A stretch of 38,900 nt of DNA, taken from IMG/VR virus record IMGVR_UViG_3300042309_001427, positions 1 through 38,900 of that record; one strand, given 5' to 3'. Below the pieces are notes generated by a model. It saw only the letters and a program-made list of their open reading frames with translations, had not been told where the DNA came from and did not search any database. Positions 19,918 through 28,505 of this stretch are shown here, piece after piece. The first letter of the stretch is position 1. The number at the start of each line of letters is the position of its first letter. The translations under genes and the position numbers were made by a program. The DNA is from a virus.

Positions 19918-20163
19918 ATGGCGCGTTCCGACTTTTACGGCTTACCAACCGCGACTCTTACCGAGTTGCGCGACGAGTATGTCGCCGCCATCAAAGCGAT
20001 TGCTACCAATGGCGTTTCGTATTCCATCGGCGGGCGCAGCCTGTCCCGCGCCAATCTGACCGAGATGCGGAACACGCTTGGCGACATTACCGCCGCCCTC
20101 GACCGCGCTTCCGGTAGCCGCCGCCGCACTCTCTACGCCGACTTCTCTGGCGTCCGTTCCTAA
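19918..20163 (+). CDS. gpW-like head-tail joining protein (81 aa)
   Basis: The pattern YSIGGRSLSRANLTEMRNTL, preceded by LTELRDEYVAAIKAI, is typical of small gpW-like proteins encoded just before the portal gene. These complete the head at the portal vertex after DNA filling. Size and place agree. The stop and the portal start share one base (TAATG), so translation is coupled. Confidence 0.65.
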   Translation: MARSDFYGLPTATLTELRDEYVAAIKAIATNGVSYSIGGRSLSRANLTEMRNTLGDITAALDRASGSRRRTLYADFSGVRS

Positions 20164-21707
20164 TGAACCTTGTTGACCAGACCATCGCCCTGTTTAGCCC
20201 CCGCGCGGCCCTGCGTCGGGAGGTTGCGCGGCAGAAGCTAACGGCCTTCTCGCGCTTCGACGCGGCCAAGATCACCCGCGCCCGCCCGCAGGCGCGGATG
20301 AATATGCCCGCCGAGCAGATCGGGGGAACGACCGAGCGCATCCGGTTAATGAACCGCGCCCGCGACTTGGACGATAACTTCTCCACCGTTCGCGCGATCC
20401 TCACTCATTTCGTCATTCACACGGCAGGCACGCTTTCTTACCAAGCCCGCACGGGCGACACAGCCCTCGACCAAGATGTTGAGGCGTATCTGAATCAGTG
20501 GTTCGCCAACTGCGACTTGACTGGACGCCATTCGCTCCTTTGCCTTACGCAACTGGTCTTTCGCGCCGTGCTGGTCGATGGCGATTGCGGCGTGATCCTT
20601 GTCCGCGACGGAGATGACCTCAAACTTCAGACCGTGACTGCCGACCGGATCGGGCGGGACATTGACCTCGACCTTAACGACACGGCCTACATCGGCGGGG
20701 TGCAGATCGACCCGCGCGGGCGTCCGTTAAAATATCGCGTCTATGAGCGCGACCGCTCCGGGCGTTACTTGAACTTTGAGGAAATCGACGCGGAGAACTT
20801 CTGCCACATCGCCAACTTCACCCGCCCCGACGAATACCGGGGCCGCTCGGTTCTTGCCCCGATGCTTGATGACGCGCAGGACGTAGCCGACTTGATCGAA
20901 TACGAAAAGCTCGCTGCGCGTTGGGCCTCGTCACAGGCGGGCGTAGTGAAGACCGAGTATGGCGCAGACGAGGAACTTGCTTCCGTGCTGCGCGGGGAGA
21001 AAGACCAGTTTGGCAACGAGATCAAGCTGACCGCGCTGGAGCCGGGGCGCATTAACTATCTGAATACGGGCGAGTCGATGGAAGTGTTTGCCAATAGCAA
21101 TCGCCCTGCACAAGCGTTTGCCAACTTTGTGCAATACCTGGAGAACCGAATGTGCCGCGCCCTTGGCACCTCGGCTCGCGTCATTCTTGATCGCCAAAGC
21201 GCCGGGCCAGAGTCGCGCAAAGACTTGCGGCAAGCTGAACGCACGTTTGATTACTGGCGCTACCAGCTTGAAGCGCAATTCTTGAACAAAGTTGTGCGCC
21301 TTGCCTTGATGGACGCTGCCGCCAAGCGACTCCTGCCGAACCGCCCCGAAGTCACGCTCGGCCAATGGCAATGGCCGGGGTCGGTCAGCATCGACGCGGG
21401 CCGCGATGCTCGCGCCGACATTGAACTTTGGCGCATGGGTCTGGCAACCGCCGCCGAACTCTACGGCGAGGCGGGCCACGATTGGCAGGCCAGCATGAGG
21501 CAGCGCGCCAAAGAGGCGGCGTATATCCGCGAGCTTGCGGAAGAAATGAATGTAACTCCCGCCGAGATTAGCGGAGGCATTGAGTCCGTTGCCACCGATC
21601 CGAACCGCGCGCCTGTTGAAGCCCCCGCGCCCCCGCCACAAGCGCAAGAGTCAGAACTTTCCAGCAAACCACAGCGCAAACCAGCGCAACGCCGGAAGAA
21701 AACTTAA
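20163..21707 (+). CDS. Portal protein, lambda family (514 aa)
   Basis: Length, position after a gpW-like gene, and segments such as LMNRARDLDDNFSTVRAIL, VDGDCGVILVRDGDD and RGRSVLAPMLDDAQDVADLI match lambda-type portals, which form the dodecameric ring through which DNA is packaged. The clip/stem region shows the long helix around 285-330. The last 40 residues (EAPAPPPQAQESELSSKPQR) are a disordered Pro/Lys-rich tail. Confidence 0.92.
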   Translation: MNLVDQTIALFSPRAALRREVARQKLTAFSRFDAAKITRARPQARMNMPAEQIGGTTERIRLMNRARDLDDNFSTVRAILTHFVIHTAGTLSYQARTGDTALDQDVEAYLNQWFANCDLTGRHSLLCLTQLVFRAVLVDGDCGVILVRDGDDLKLQTVTADRIGRDIDLDLNDTAYIGGVQIDPRGRPLKYRVYERDRSGRYLNFEEIDAENFCHIANFTRPDEYRGRSVLAPMLDDAQDVADLIEYEKLAARWASSQAGVVKTEYGADEELASVLRGEKDQFGNEIKLTALEPGRINYLNTGESMEVFANSNRPAQAFANFVQYLENRMCRALGTSARVILDRQSAGPESRKDLRQAERTFDYWRYQLEAQFLNKVVRLALMDAAAKRLLPNRPEVTLGQWQWPGSVSIDAGRDARADIELWRMGLATAAELYGEAGHDWQASMRQRAKEAAYIRELAEEMNVTPAEISGGIESVATDPNRAPVEAPAPPPQAQESELSSKPQRKPAQRRKKT

Positions 21708-21775
21708 CGGGGGCGATTGCTTCGACCGACTCTGCGGAGTCTGGCATGGGGGTGAAAACCCCCCGCCTCCACCTT

Positions 21776-21781
21776 TTGACA
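21776..21781 (+). promoter_or_regulatory. TTGACA start-associated box (13 nt before ATG)
   Basis: It lies in the 87-nt gap after the portal gene, exactly 13 nt before the ATG at 21795. Confidence 0.45.
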
Positions 21782-21794
21782 GATTGCGTCTTGC

Positions 21795-22730
21795 ATGACC
21801 AAGACCGACTTCGCTGTTCTGCAAGGACAGATCGACGCGCAGGCTGCGACCATTTCTGACGTTAGCGTTATTACGGTTGGCGAAGCCAAAGGCCACGGCT
21901 TGATGATTGACGAGCAGACGCTGGTCGAAGTGAAGGCCGCTGCCGAGACTTACGCGGGTGGGTTGAAGGTGAAGACGGATCACTACACCGGATTCAACGA
22001 AATCGTTGGCACACTGAAGAACTTCCGCATCGACGGCGATCAGCTACGCGCCGACTTGTTCCTGCTCAAGAATCACGATGCGACCGCTCGCATCTTGGAG
22101 ATGGCCGAGCTTATGCCCGACACGTTCGGTCTTTCGATCTCGTTCACGGGCGAACACGAAGAGAGCGACAACGATATTGTCTTTGCCCGCTGCACGGAGA
22201 TTTACAGCGCCGATTTGGTTGATGCTCCTGCTGCGAATCCCACGGGGCTGTTTAGCGTTAAGGTTGACAGCGAGAAAAAGGCTATGGACGAAAAGCAATT
22301 TGCCGAAGCCCTCTCCGCTGCCCTCGCGCCGATCAACGACAAGTTGAGCGCGTTTGAGGCTTTCATGACTGAGGCCACCACCAAGTTTGCCGCGCTGGAA
22401 TACAAGCCGGAAGACGAGGAAGCCCCGAAGATGGAAGACGGCGAAATGCCCGCTTCCGAAGACGAGGAGAAAGAAGACATGAGCGCCAAGCTCGCCGCCG
22501 AACTCGCGGAGATCAAATCGCTCGTCACCAATTTCGGCGCAAAGCCCGTGGCCGTTGCGGTTCCCGTCGAGGCCAAGACCGAAGAGGTCAAAGAGCCGAC
22601 CAACTTCTCCGAAGCCCTTGAAGTCGTAAAGGCCGAAGGTCTTTCCGGTTCCGCCGCTACGAAGGCTGTCATTGCCCGCTACCCTGAACTTTTCCTCGCT
22701 GCCCGTAACAGCGGCATCCGCACTCTCTAA
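21795..22730 (+). CDS. Head maturation protease fused to scaffold-like domain (311 aa)
   Basis: The N-terminal half (to about 150) has protease-like segments: KVKTDHYTGFNEIVGTLKNF, then PDTFGLSISFTGEH and EIYSADLVDAPAANPTG, the last a recurrent feature of prohead proteases. The C-terminal half is Glu/Ala/Lys-rich and helical (EEKEDMSAKLAAELAEIKSL), like the scaffold that fills proheads. A single gene thus seems to do the work of lambda C and Nu3. Met at about residue 230 within MSAKLAAELAEI could allow internal initiation of free scaffold, as in lambda; this is inference. Confidence 0.75.
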   Translation: MTKTDFAVLQGQIDAQAATISDVSVITVGEAKGHGLMIDEQTLVEVKAAAETYAGGLKVKTDHYTGFNEIVGTLKNFRIDGDQLRADLFLLKNHDATARILEMAELMPDTFGLSISFTGEHEESDNDIVFARCTEIYSADLVDAPAANPTGLFSVKVDSEKKAMDEKQFAEALSAALAPINDKLSAFEAFMTEATTKFAALEYKPEDEEAPKMEDGEMPASEDEEKEDMSAKLAAELAEIKSLVTNFGAKPVAVAVPVEAKTEEVKEPTNFSEALEVVKAEGLSGSAATKAVIARYPELFLAARNSGIRTL

Positions 22731-22743
22731 CTAACTAACTCCT

Positions 22744-23097
22744 ATGGCATCCCAAGTTGATTCAACTAACCGCTCCTTCGTCGCCAACGCGGCGATCAGC
22801 GCCTTCCGCCTCGTCAAGCTTCACACGACCGAGAACGAAGTTGTCGCCGCCACCAACGGTGCGGCTATCGGGTTCACCCAAGATGACGCTTCGGCGGCTC
22901 AAGTGGTGGGCGTCAAACTTTTCCACCCGACCTATCTGGCGACCGTTTCGGGCGCTGGCGTTGCGGCTGGCTCGGCGGTTCATGCGGTTGCCGCTGGCAC
23001 CGTGGCCTCGGCTGGCGGCGTGACTGTCGGCTTTGCCATCAATGCTGGCACGACCAACGACATCATCGAAGTCGCGGTTCCCGTCAAGAGCTTCTAA
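22744..23097 (+). CDS. Head decoration (capsid cement) protein (117 aa)
   Basis: The sequence begins ASQVDSTNRSFVANAAISAF and continues with many short beta segments rich in Ala, Gly and Val (TVSGAGVAAGSAVHAVAAGT). Length, composition and position between scaffold and capsid genes fit trimeric decoration proteins that stabilise the shell. The leader is a tandem CTAACTAACTAACTCCT with no Shine-Dalgarno. Confidence 0.75.
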   Translation: MASQVDSTNRSFVANAAISAFRLVKLHTTENEVVAATNGAAIGFTQDDASAAQVVGVKLFHPTYLATVSGAGVAAGSAVHAVAAGTVASAGGVTVGFAINAGTTNDIIEVAVPVKSF

Positions 23098-23116
23098 CAA
23101 CTAACGACCTACCACT

Positions 23117-24079
23117 ATGGCTTACACTAACTCCAACGCTCTGCCCCGCGCGGAAATCTCGCAAGCGGTTTTTGAGGCGCAGTCTAATTCCGCCTCCCTC
23201 CCGTTCATCGGCCTTGATGTGCTTCCGGTCTATTCGGTTGCTGCTCGCTCCGGTGAATACCTCAAAATCGAACTCGGCGGCGGCGAAGCCTACAATGTCG
23301 ATGCGCTCAAGACCGATCCCGGTGCGGCTCGCTCGCGCGTCACCCGCCGCTTCACCAGCGACACCTACGCCACGACCAGCTACGAACTCGAAGAGCTTCT
23401 GCCCGACGAGACTGCCGCTGACCTTGGCCGCTACTTCGACGTTGAAGTTTCCAGCGCAGCGTTCCTCAACAACAGCTTGCTCATCTCGCATGAGCAGCGC
23501 GTTGCCGACCTCGTTTTCGGTTCCAGCATCAGCGCGATCAGCGCCAATGCCGCTTACACCGCTGGCAGCATCGACACCCTCGATATCGCCAAGGACGTTG
23601 ACGATGCGATGACGGAACTCGCCAAGAAGAACGTGATTGCCGACACGGTGATCCTTTCTCTCCCGGTGTTCAACCGCATCCGCCGCACGACCAAGTTGCT
23701 CAACAACCTTTTCGGCCCGGTGAAAAACTCGGCGCAGGTTCGCCCTGCTTCCGCCGAGGAAGTTGCCGCCGCCCTCAACGTGTCTCGCGTCCTCATCGGT
23801 CGCGCTGCCCGTAACGGTGCGAAGAAAGGTCAGAGCTATTCCGGCTCCTTCATCTGGGGCAACTCCAAGGTTGTCGTCGCCAAGCTCGGCGCTGGTGAGT
23901 TCACCGCTGGCGGTTTGGGCCGCACCCTCCTCTGGAGCGAAGACAGCCCGACCCCGCTGGTCACCGAGACTTACCGTGACGAAGCCCGCCGCAGCAACGT
24001 CATCCGCGCTCGCCACAACACGGCTGAGAAGCTGATCGACACTTCCTGCGCCATCGGCATCGACACCAGCTACGCCTAA
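23117..24079 (+). CDS. Major capsid protein (320 aa)
   Basis: Position, length and the mix of strands and helices fit an HK97-fold shell protein. Examples are SLPFIGLDVLPVYSVAARSG, the E-loop-like stretch TRRFTSDTYATTSYELEELL, and the C-terminal SFIWGNSKVVVAKLG. Codon use is strongly biased to C-ending codons, as expected of the most abundant product. The leader TAACAACTAACGACCTACCACT resembles that of the decoration gene. A strong terminator 26 nt after the stop closes the head operon. Confidence 0.85.
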   Translation: MAYTNSNALPRAEISQAVFEAQSNSASLPFIGLDVLPVYSVAARSGEYLKIELGGGEAYNVDALKTDPGAARSRVTRRFTSDTYATTSYELEELLPDETAADLGRYFDVEVSSAAFLNNSLLISHEQRVADLVFGSSISAISANAAYTAGSIDTLDIAKDVDDAMTELAKKNVIADTVILSLPVFNRIRRTTKLLNNLFGPVKNSAQVRPASAEEVAAALNVSRVLIGRAARNGAKKGQSYSGSFIWGNSKVVVAKLGAGEFTAGGLGRTLLWSEDSPTPLVTETYRDEARRSNVIRARHNTAEKLIDTSCAIGIDTSYA

Positions 24080-24105
24080 ACGACTGTTCTGTGTGTTCAC
24101 TAAGA

Positions 24106-24130
24106 CCCCGCCCGAAAGGGCGGGGTTTTT
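24106..24130 (+). terminator. Strong intrinsic terminator after the capsid gene
   Basis: CCCCGCCC (24106-24113), loop GAAA, GGGCGGGG (24118-24125), then TTTTT. It separates head genes from the glycosylation island, so the island needs its own promoter or read-through. Confidence 0.88.
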
Positions 24131-24137
24131 CGTTTGA

Positions 24138-24143
24138 TTGACA
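24138..24143 (+). promoter_or_regulatory. TTGACA start-associated box (16 nt before ATG)
   Basis: It lies between the terminator and the glycosyltransferase gene, with a 16-nt gap to the ATG, not the usual 13. Confidence 0.35.
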
Positions 24144-24159
24144 GTCTGCCACGGGGCAG

Positions 24160-25848
24160 ATGCAAATTCAGTCGAAGGTCGCCGTGTGCCTTATATGCGG
24201 CAATGAGGAGGCCATTATTGGCCGCGCTTTAGACAGCGCCTTCACCGTCAGCGACACCGTTATTGTCGTGCGTGCTATCGGGGGCCAGAAGCCCGACAAA
24301 TCGCTCCAGATTGCCCGTGAGCGCGGTTGCATTGTCGGGGAATACCACAATAGCCCTGCCACCGCATCGTGGCCTTTCGTGGACGATTTCGCCGCCGCCC
24401 GCAACGAAGCCTTCCGGTTAGCCGCAGTAACGCCCGCCGAGTGGTTCATGTGGATGGATTGCGACGATACCCTGCCCGAAGGGATGGGTGAGACGATCAA
24501 GCAAGCCTGCACCGATACCAAAGAGGATTGGATTCTGGCCGAGTATGAGTTGCCGCAGCATTGCAAGTCCGTCCTGCGCGAGCGCCTATTCCGTCGCGGC
24601 ACGGCGGCATGGTTCAACGGCGTCCATGAAAAGTGCATCCCGGTCACGGAGGACAAAGACAAGGACACCCTGCAAGTGCGCGTCCGCAAGGACATCCGCA
24701 TTGTTCACCAACCCCTCGACGCCAAGACCGGATCACAGGAACGCAACCTCAACATCCTGCTCTGGCGCTATCAAGAGACGCAGCACATCGCCTTTTATCT
24801 GCACTACGAGTTCTTCCTGCTCGGCAAGCGCGAGGAGGCGGTCAAATACGGCTTGCAAGCCCTGCGCCTCGACAATCTCGACGGCGTTTATCGCTACGAG
24901 GTCTTGCTGAACCTCGCCATGATGGCCGAGAAAAACGAACACGGGCAGGATTTGCTGCAACGCGCGATCAAGCTATGTGACTCCCGGCGCGAGGCATATC
25001 ACTTGCTCGCCCTCTTGCAAATGGACGCGGGGCAGACCGCCGAAGCGGTCAAGACTGCCGAGCATTGCCTCACCATCAAGGAGCCGAAGATTTACGAATG
25101 GACGCACCGCCCCGACATCTACGGATGGAAGGGTCTTGCGACTCTTGCTTGGGCGCATCGCGCTAATGGCGACGAGGACAAGGCTGCGGAGATCGAAGAG
25201 AAGATGCTGGAAGACGGCGGCAAGCCCCGCATTTCCCTATTGCACGCCACCCGTGGCCGCTGGTCGCAAGCAATACAGACAATGAATCTGTGGGTGTCCC
25301 GCGCCACAAACCCGATGGCCGTAGAGCATATTTTCGCCATAGACGAGGATGACGAGGAAGCCAACGAAAAGCTGGCGCGGTTCCGGGGTGTAATGTCTCA
25401 CAGCAGTTGCTCGGTAGGGGCGTGGAATGCTGCCGCCGATCATGCTTCTGGCGATGTGCTGATCCAGATTGCCGATGATTTTGAACCTCCGGTCGGTTGG
25501 GATCGCCTCATTGTGGATGCGTTAGGCGGCGACATTTTCGCACCTAAAGTGCTGCGCGTTTCGGACGGCAATCGCACGGACGGGTTAATCACTTGCGCCA
25601 TCGTCACTCGCCGCTGGCACGACATTCACGGACTGTTCCACGGGGAATATCGCAACGTCTATTCCGACAACGATCTGACCGCAACCGCGACCAAGGCCGG
25701 GGCAATCATCGAAGCCCCGCAAATCGTCATCCGCCACCATCATCCGTTCTTTAACGACAAGGTGAAGATGGACGCGACTTATGAGCGCGGCAATGACCCC
25801 GCCGAATACGAAAGAGCAAAGGCAATCTTTCAAGCCCGCCACCCATGA
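24160..25848 (+). CDS. Two-domain glycosyltransferase with TPR-like middle (562 aa)
   Basis: The N-terminal GT-A domain (1-180) starts VAVCLICGNEEAIIGRALDS and holds the metal-binding WMDCDDTLP (D100, D102, D103), as in GT2 enzymes. Residues about 200-330 are helical pairs resembling TPR repeats (REEAVKYGLQALRLDNLDGV; AEAVKTAEHCLTIKE). A second GT-A-like domain (about 355-560) begins ISLLHATRGRWSQA and has IDEDDEEA and QIADDFEPPVGWD. Such proteins glycosylate proteins or surface polymers. Being made with late genes, virion components are plausible acceptors. The next start overlaps its stop (ATGA). Confidence 0.78.
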   Translation: MQIQSKVAVCLICGNEEAIIGRALDSAFTVSDTVIVVRAIGGQKPDKSLQIARERGCIVGEYHNSPATASWPFVDDFAAARNEAFRLAAVTPAEWFMWMDCDDTLPEGMGETIKQACTDTKEDWILAEYELPQHCKSVLRERLFRRGTAAWFNGVHEKCIPVTEDKDKDTLQVRVRKDIRIVHQPLDAKTGSQERNLNILLWRYQETQHIAFYLHYEFFLLGKREEAVKYGLQALRLDNLDGVYRYEVLLNLAMMAEKNEHGQDLLQRAIKLCDSRREAYHLLALLQMDAGQTAEAVKTAEHCLTIKEPKIYEWTHRPDIYGWKGLATLAWAHRANGDEDKAAEIEEKMLEDGGKPRISLLHATRGRWSQAIQTMNLWVSRATNPMAVEHIFAIDEDDEEANEKLARFRGVMSHSSCSVGAWNAAADHASGDVLIQIADDFEPPVGWDRLIVDALGGDIFAPKVLRVSDGNRTDGLITCAIVTRRWHDIHGLFHGEYRNVYSDNDLTATATKAGAIIEAPQIVIRHHHPFFNDKVKMDATYERGNDPAEYERAKAIFQARHP

Positions 25849-26444
25849 GCTATTCACAGAACAACGAAGAAGCGGTCTTGCTCGAAAACTTTGGCGACAA
25901 GGCAGACGGCACATTTTTGGAGATCGGCGCATTTCATCCGACCCGCCACTCCAACACTCGCGCGCTGATTGAGCGCGGCTGGTCTGGCGTCATGGTCGAG
26001 ATGTCGCCCTACGCGCTGGTCGATCTGATCGAAGCCTACAAGGACAACCCGCGCATTCGCATTGTTGCCGGGGCCGTGACGATTAACGCGCAACCGCCCA
26101 CATCGGTATGGCTGATGCCAAAGGATGCGGACAATGACGGCGCGATTAGCACCACCGAGACATGGCATCGGGATAAATGGGCGGGGCGCGTGAGCGGAAA
26201 GCACATTGCCATGACCGCCGCGACGATCAGCATGACCGAACTCATGTGGCTGCTGCCTCCGCAAATCGACCTCGTGAGCATCGACACCGAAGGAACCAGC
26301 GCGCAAATCGCCAGCGCATTCGACTTTGACCGCTTCGGAGTCAAGGCCGTAGTTCTGGAGCATGACGGCGCGCAAGAGATTGCAATGCCCGCCTCCTTCC
26401 GGGTCGCCGCGATGAACGCCGAAAACGTGATTTTCCTACGATGA
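25845..26444 (+). CDS. FkbM-like SAM methyltransferase (199 aa)
   Basis: SYSQNNEEAVLLENF leads to the SAM-binding loop GTFLEIGAFHPTRHSNT (22-38) and VMVEMSPYAL. IDLVSIDTEGTSAQI carries the acidic VSIDTEG motif typical of FkbM-family enzymes, which often O-methylate sugars. Between two glycosyltransferase genes, it probably methylates a sugar that they add. Overlaps on both sides are 4 bp. Confidence 0.78.
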   Translation: MSYSQNNEEAVLLENFGDKADGTFLEIGAFHPTRHSNTRALIERGWSGVMVEMSPYALVDLIEAYKDNPRIRIVAGAVTINAQPPTSVWLMPKDADNDGAISTTETWHRDKWAGRVSGKHIAMTAATISMTELMWLLPPQIDLVSIDTEGTSAQIASAFDFDRFGVKAVVLEHDGAQEIAMPASFRVAAMNAENVIFLR

Positions 26445-27025
26445 AGCGCGCACCGACACCCGATCTGTCCGTCCTCATCCCGACCATCACCGAACGGGAG
26501 GCCGAGGCAAATGTCCTCTACCGCTCGCTGGAGAAGCGCGTTGCGGGCCGGGATGTCGAGATCCTCATGCTGCGGGAAAACCTCTTGTGCGGCATCGGGG
26601 AGGCCCGCAACAAGCTCCTGCGCGCAGCGGGCGGGAAATATATCACGTTCCTCGATGACGATGATGCGCTGCTCGACGGATACTTTACCCTCGTTCTTTC
26701 CGCAATCGCGGAGGATGCAGACGTAATCACCTACGACCAGCACGCCGTTGTGGACGGAGCCGAAGGTCAAATCACTTGCTTCCTCGGGGCGCAGCTTCAA
26801 GCCTTCCGCCCCGGTGGAGTAGCGACCCGACCTCCGTGGTTCTGGTGCGCGTGGCGGCGGGAGTTAGCTTGCGCTTACGCCGTTCCGCAAGTTCGTCGCA
26901 ACGAGGATGTTCTTTGGCTGCGGCATCTTTGGGCCGAGGCCGAGACGGAGACGCACATCGACCAAGTGCTGCACCGCTACCAGTTCGATTCGGCCAAGAC
27001 TACTCTGCAAAAGCCCAACGCATGA
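26441..27025 (+). CDS. GT2-type glycosyltransferase (194 aa)
   Basis: The chain LSVLIPTITEREAEANVLYR, ENLLCGIGEARNKLLRAAGG and ITFLDDDDALLDG (D72-D75) gives the GT-A nucleotide-sugar fold with a strong acidic metal site. It is shorter than many GT2 enzymes and ends soon after the acceptor region (RNEDVLWLRHLWAEAET). It is coupled to the methyltransferase by an ATGA overlap. Acceptor unknown. Confidence 0.75.
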   Translation: MKRAPTPDLSVLIPTITEREAEANVLYRSLEKRVAGRDVEILMLRENLLCGIGEARNKLLRAAGGKYITFLDDDDALLDGYFTLVLSAIAEDADVITYDQHAVVDGAEGQITCFLGAQLQAFRPGGVATRPPWFWCAWRRELACAYAVPQVRRNEDVLWLRHLWAEAETETHIDQVLHRYQFDSAKTTLQKPNA

Positions 27026-27031
27026 AGGGGC

Positions 27032-27676
27032 ATGAAGTGTTCTTTTAACTTTTTGGTTTGCCGCGCCCTGCACAAATCTCGCACCCGTCAGCTTTGGGAC
27101 ACGACTTGCGCCATGCTGAAGCGAGATCATCCGGACTGCTCGGTGACTCTGCTCGGCGGCTTTGACCCTGTGGACGAGATCCCTGTCGTTCGGGTTTGCG
27201 ACTCCGACGATTACGATTCCTGCCACGATAAGGTGTGGTCTGTGCTTCAACGCAACACAGGCGAGGAAGCCGAGTGGTTTATCATTGCGGACGATGACAC
27301 ATGGTTCAACCTCCCGAATCTGGCATCCATTCTTGCGGTCTTGCCGCAACAAGAAGCGGTGATCTGCGGACACATCGGACCCGCGCCTGTGGGAAACAAG
27401 GTCATTCTGCACGCGCACGGCGGCTGCGGGATAATTGTCTCTGCTTTGGCCCTGCGAGCATTGCGCTCTGTGTCTATGCCTTGGCCTCGGCACACAATGT
27501 TTAGTGACGTTACCCTTGCGATTTTGGCCAATATGGCTGCAATCCGCTGGTGCAGCATTGTGAATATGCACGGCCCCGGGGCACCTATCGACAAGATTGA
27601 TTTGAGGGACACGGTATCCGTTCACGTAAAGGATCGGGTCAGTTTTAGTAGGCTATACGAAGCCTTGACAGTGTAG
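27032..27676 (+). CDS. Fringe/GT31-like glycosyltransferase (214 aa)
   Basis: EWFIIADDDTWFNLPNLASI (81-100) copies the DDD metal motif context of Fringe and beta-1,3-galactosyltransferases (WFxxxDDDTxxxxxNLxxxL). HAHGGCGIIVSALALRAL matches the GGAGxxxS acceptor-site segment and FSDVTLAI the later acidic motif. In animals Fringe extends O-fucose. A phage member would extend another sugar. Short for the family but all core motifs are seen. Last gene of the island, just before connector genes. Confidence 0.6.
   Translation: MKCSFNFLVCRALHKSRTRQLWDTTCAMLKRDHPDCSVTLLGGFDPVDEIPVVRVCDSDDYDSCHDKVWSVLQRNTGEEAEWFIIADDDTWFNLPNLASILAVLPQQEAVICGHIGPAPVGNKVILHAHGGCGIIVSALALRALRSVSMPWPRHTMFSDVTLAILANMAAIRWCSIVNMHGPGAPIDKIDLRDTVSVHVKDRVSFSRLYEALTV
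27665..27670 (+). promoter_or_regulatory. TTGACA start-associated box (13 nt before ATG)
   Basis: It lies inside the last codons of the Fringe-like gene, exactly 13 nt before the connector-gene ATG at 27684. Confidence 0.45.
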
Positions 27677-27683
27677 CCGTAGC

Positions 27684-28007
27684 ATGGCCCTCGACACGGC
27701 GCGGCTCGCTACCGAACTCGACAGCATCATTGCGGACTTGCCCGCAACGGTGACTTTCGGTTCGTCCACGTTTAGCGCGGCGGTCACACAGGGAACGGTC
27801 GGCAGCGACATTGCCGAAGGCGGCTTTATGCCCTCCCGCGACATTGGCCTGCACGTGAAGTCCACGACAGACACGCGCGCGGTCAAGGTCGGAAGCAAGC
27901 TGACAGTCCTGTCGGCGGGCGTCACTAAGACCTACCGCGTTATCAGCATTGAACGCGCCCAAGATGGGCAAGAACTCATATTCTCATGCCAGAGTCCGTC
28001 CCGCTAA
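27684..28007 (+). CDS. Head-tail connector/joining protein (107 aa)
   Basis: The product starts MALDTARLATELDSIIADLP and turns into strand-rich sequence (VTFGSSTFSAAVTQG; KVGSKLTVLSAGVTKTYRVI). Size and order, first of the tail-side genes, suggest an FII-like joining protein. Individual motifs are weak. The next gene begins 22 bases before its end. Confidence 0.5.
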   Translation: MALDTARLATELDSIIADLPATVTFGSSTFSAAVTQGTVGSDIAEGGFMPSRDIGLHVKSTTDTRAVKVGSKLTVLSAGVTKTYRVISIERAQDGQELIFSCQSPSR

Positions 28008-28483
28008 GTTATCAGTCGATCAAACGCCGTGCGCCGGAACCTTTGGAGGAGGCGGTCGAGAAATGCGTGGCCGACACGTTTAGCTTTACTCTGCGCGGCT
28101 ACGGCATGGCAGGCGTTACCGTGGCGCGCGGCGATAGCGGCGACGATCTTGAACTGCCCGCCATCGTCATCCGCGCGGCCCGCCTGCGCGAGTCGATCCC
28201 GACTGGGGATGTTTACGAAGTCGAGGTCACAGTTAGTCAGCTAACCCTCGCGGATCAAGACGAAGAGCAGTGCGACAAACCGCCGCAGGAATTTACCGAT
28301 CAGCTTTGGTCGGCTTGCGTGGCCTTAATCGAAGACCCACAACTGCTGGCCGTCTTGCAAGGCTCTCGCGCCTCGGTCACTTGGCACGGCTTGGTTCGCC
28401 AAGGGTCGATGGAGTTTAGCCGTCAAGAGCGTCACTCCGTCCGCAGCTACCGATTTAGCGTCCACGTTTCGCGTCTGGTGTAA
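27986..28483 (+). CDS. Tail completion or terminator-like protein (165 aa)
   Basis: It contains EEAVEKCVADTFSFTLRG, the strand-rich VYEVEVTVSQLTLADQDEE and a C-terminal SYRFSVHVSRLV. An acidic turn followed by long strands, 165-residue length and place directly before the tail tube match tail completion or tail terminator (Z/U-like) proteins. Distinguishing these is not possible by eye. Confidence 0.45.
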   Translation: MPESVPLSYQSIKRRAPEPLEEAVEKCVADTFSFTLRGYGMAGVTVARGDSGDDLELPAIVIRAARLRESIPTGDVYEVEVTVSQLTLADQDEEQCDKPPQEFTDQLWSACVALIEDPQLLAVLQGSRASVTWHGLVRQGSMEFSRQERHSVRSYRFSVHVSRLV

Positions 28484-28486
28484 CGG

Positions 28487-28492
28487 TTGACA
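28487..28492 (+). promoter_or_regulatory. TTGACA start-associated box (13 nt before ATG)
   Basis: It lies 13 nt before the tail tube ATG at 28506. Here a GGGAGG sequence is also present within the gap. Confidence 0.45.
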
Positions 28493-28505
28493 GGCAGCGG
28501 GAGGT

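Noticed and set aside
23084-24100. Long minus-strand frame opposite the major capsid gene
   Set aside because: Shadow caused by strong codon bias on the coding strand; no motif and no promoter.
13839-28492. TTGACR boxes as ordinary -35 promoter elements
   Set aside because: No -10 at 16-18 nt, and transcription would begin inside the genes. They are reported as an unexplained start-associated signal instead.
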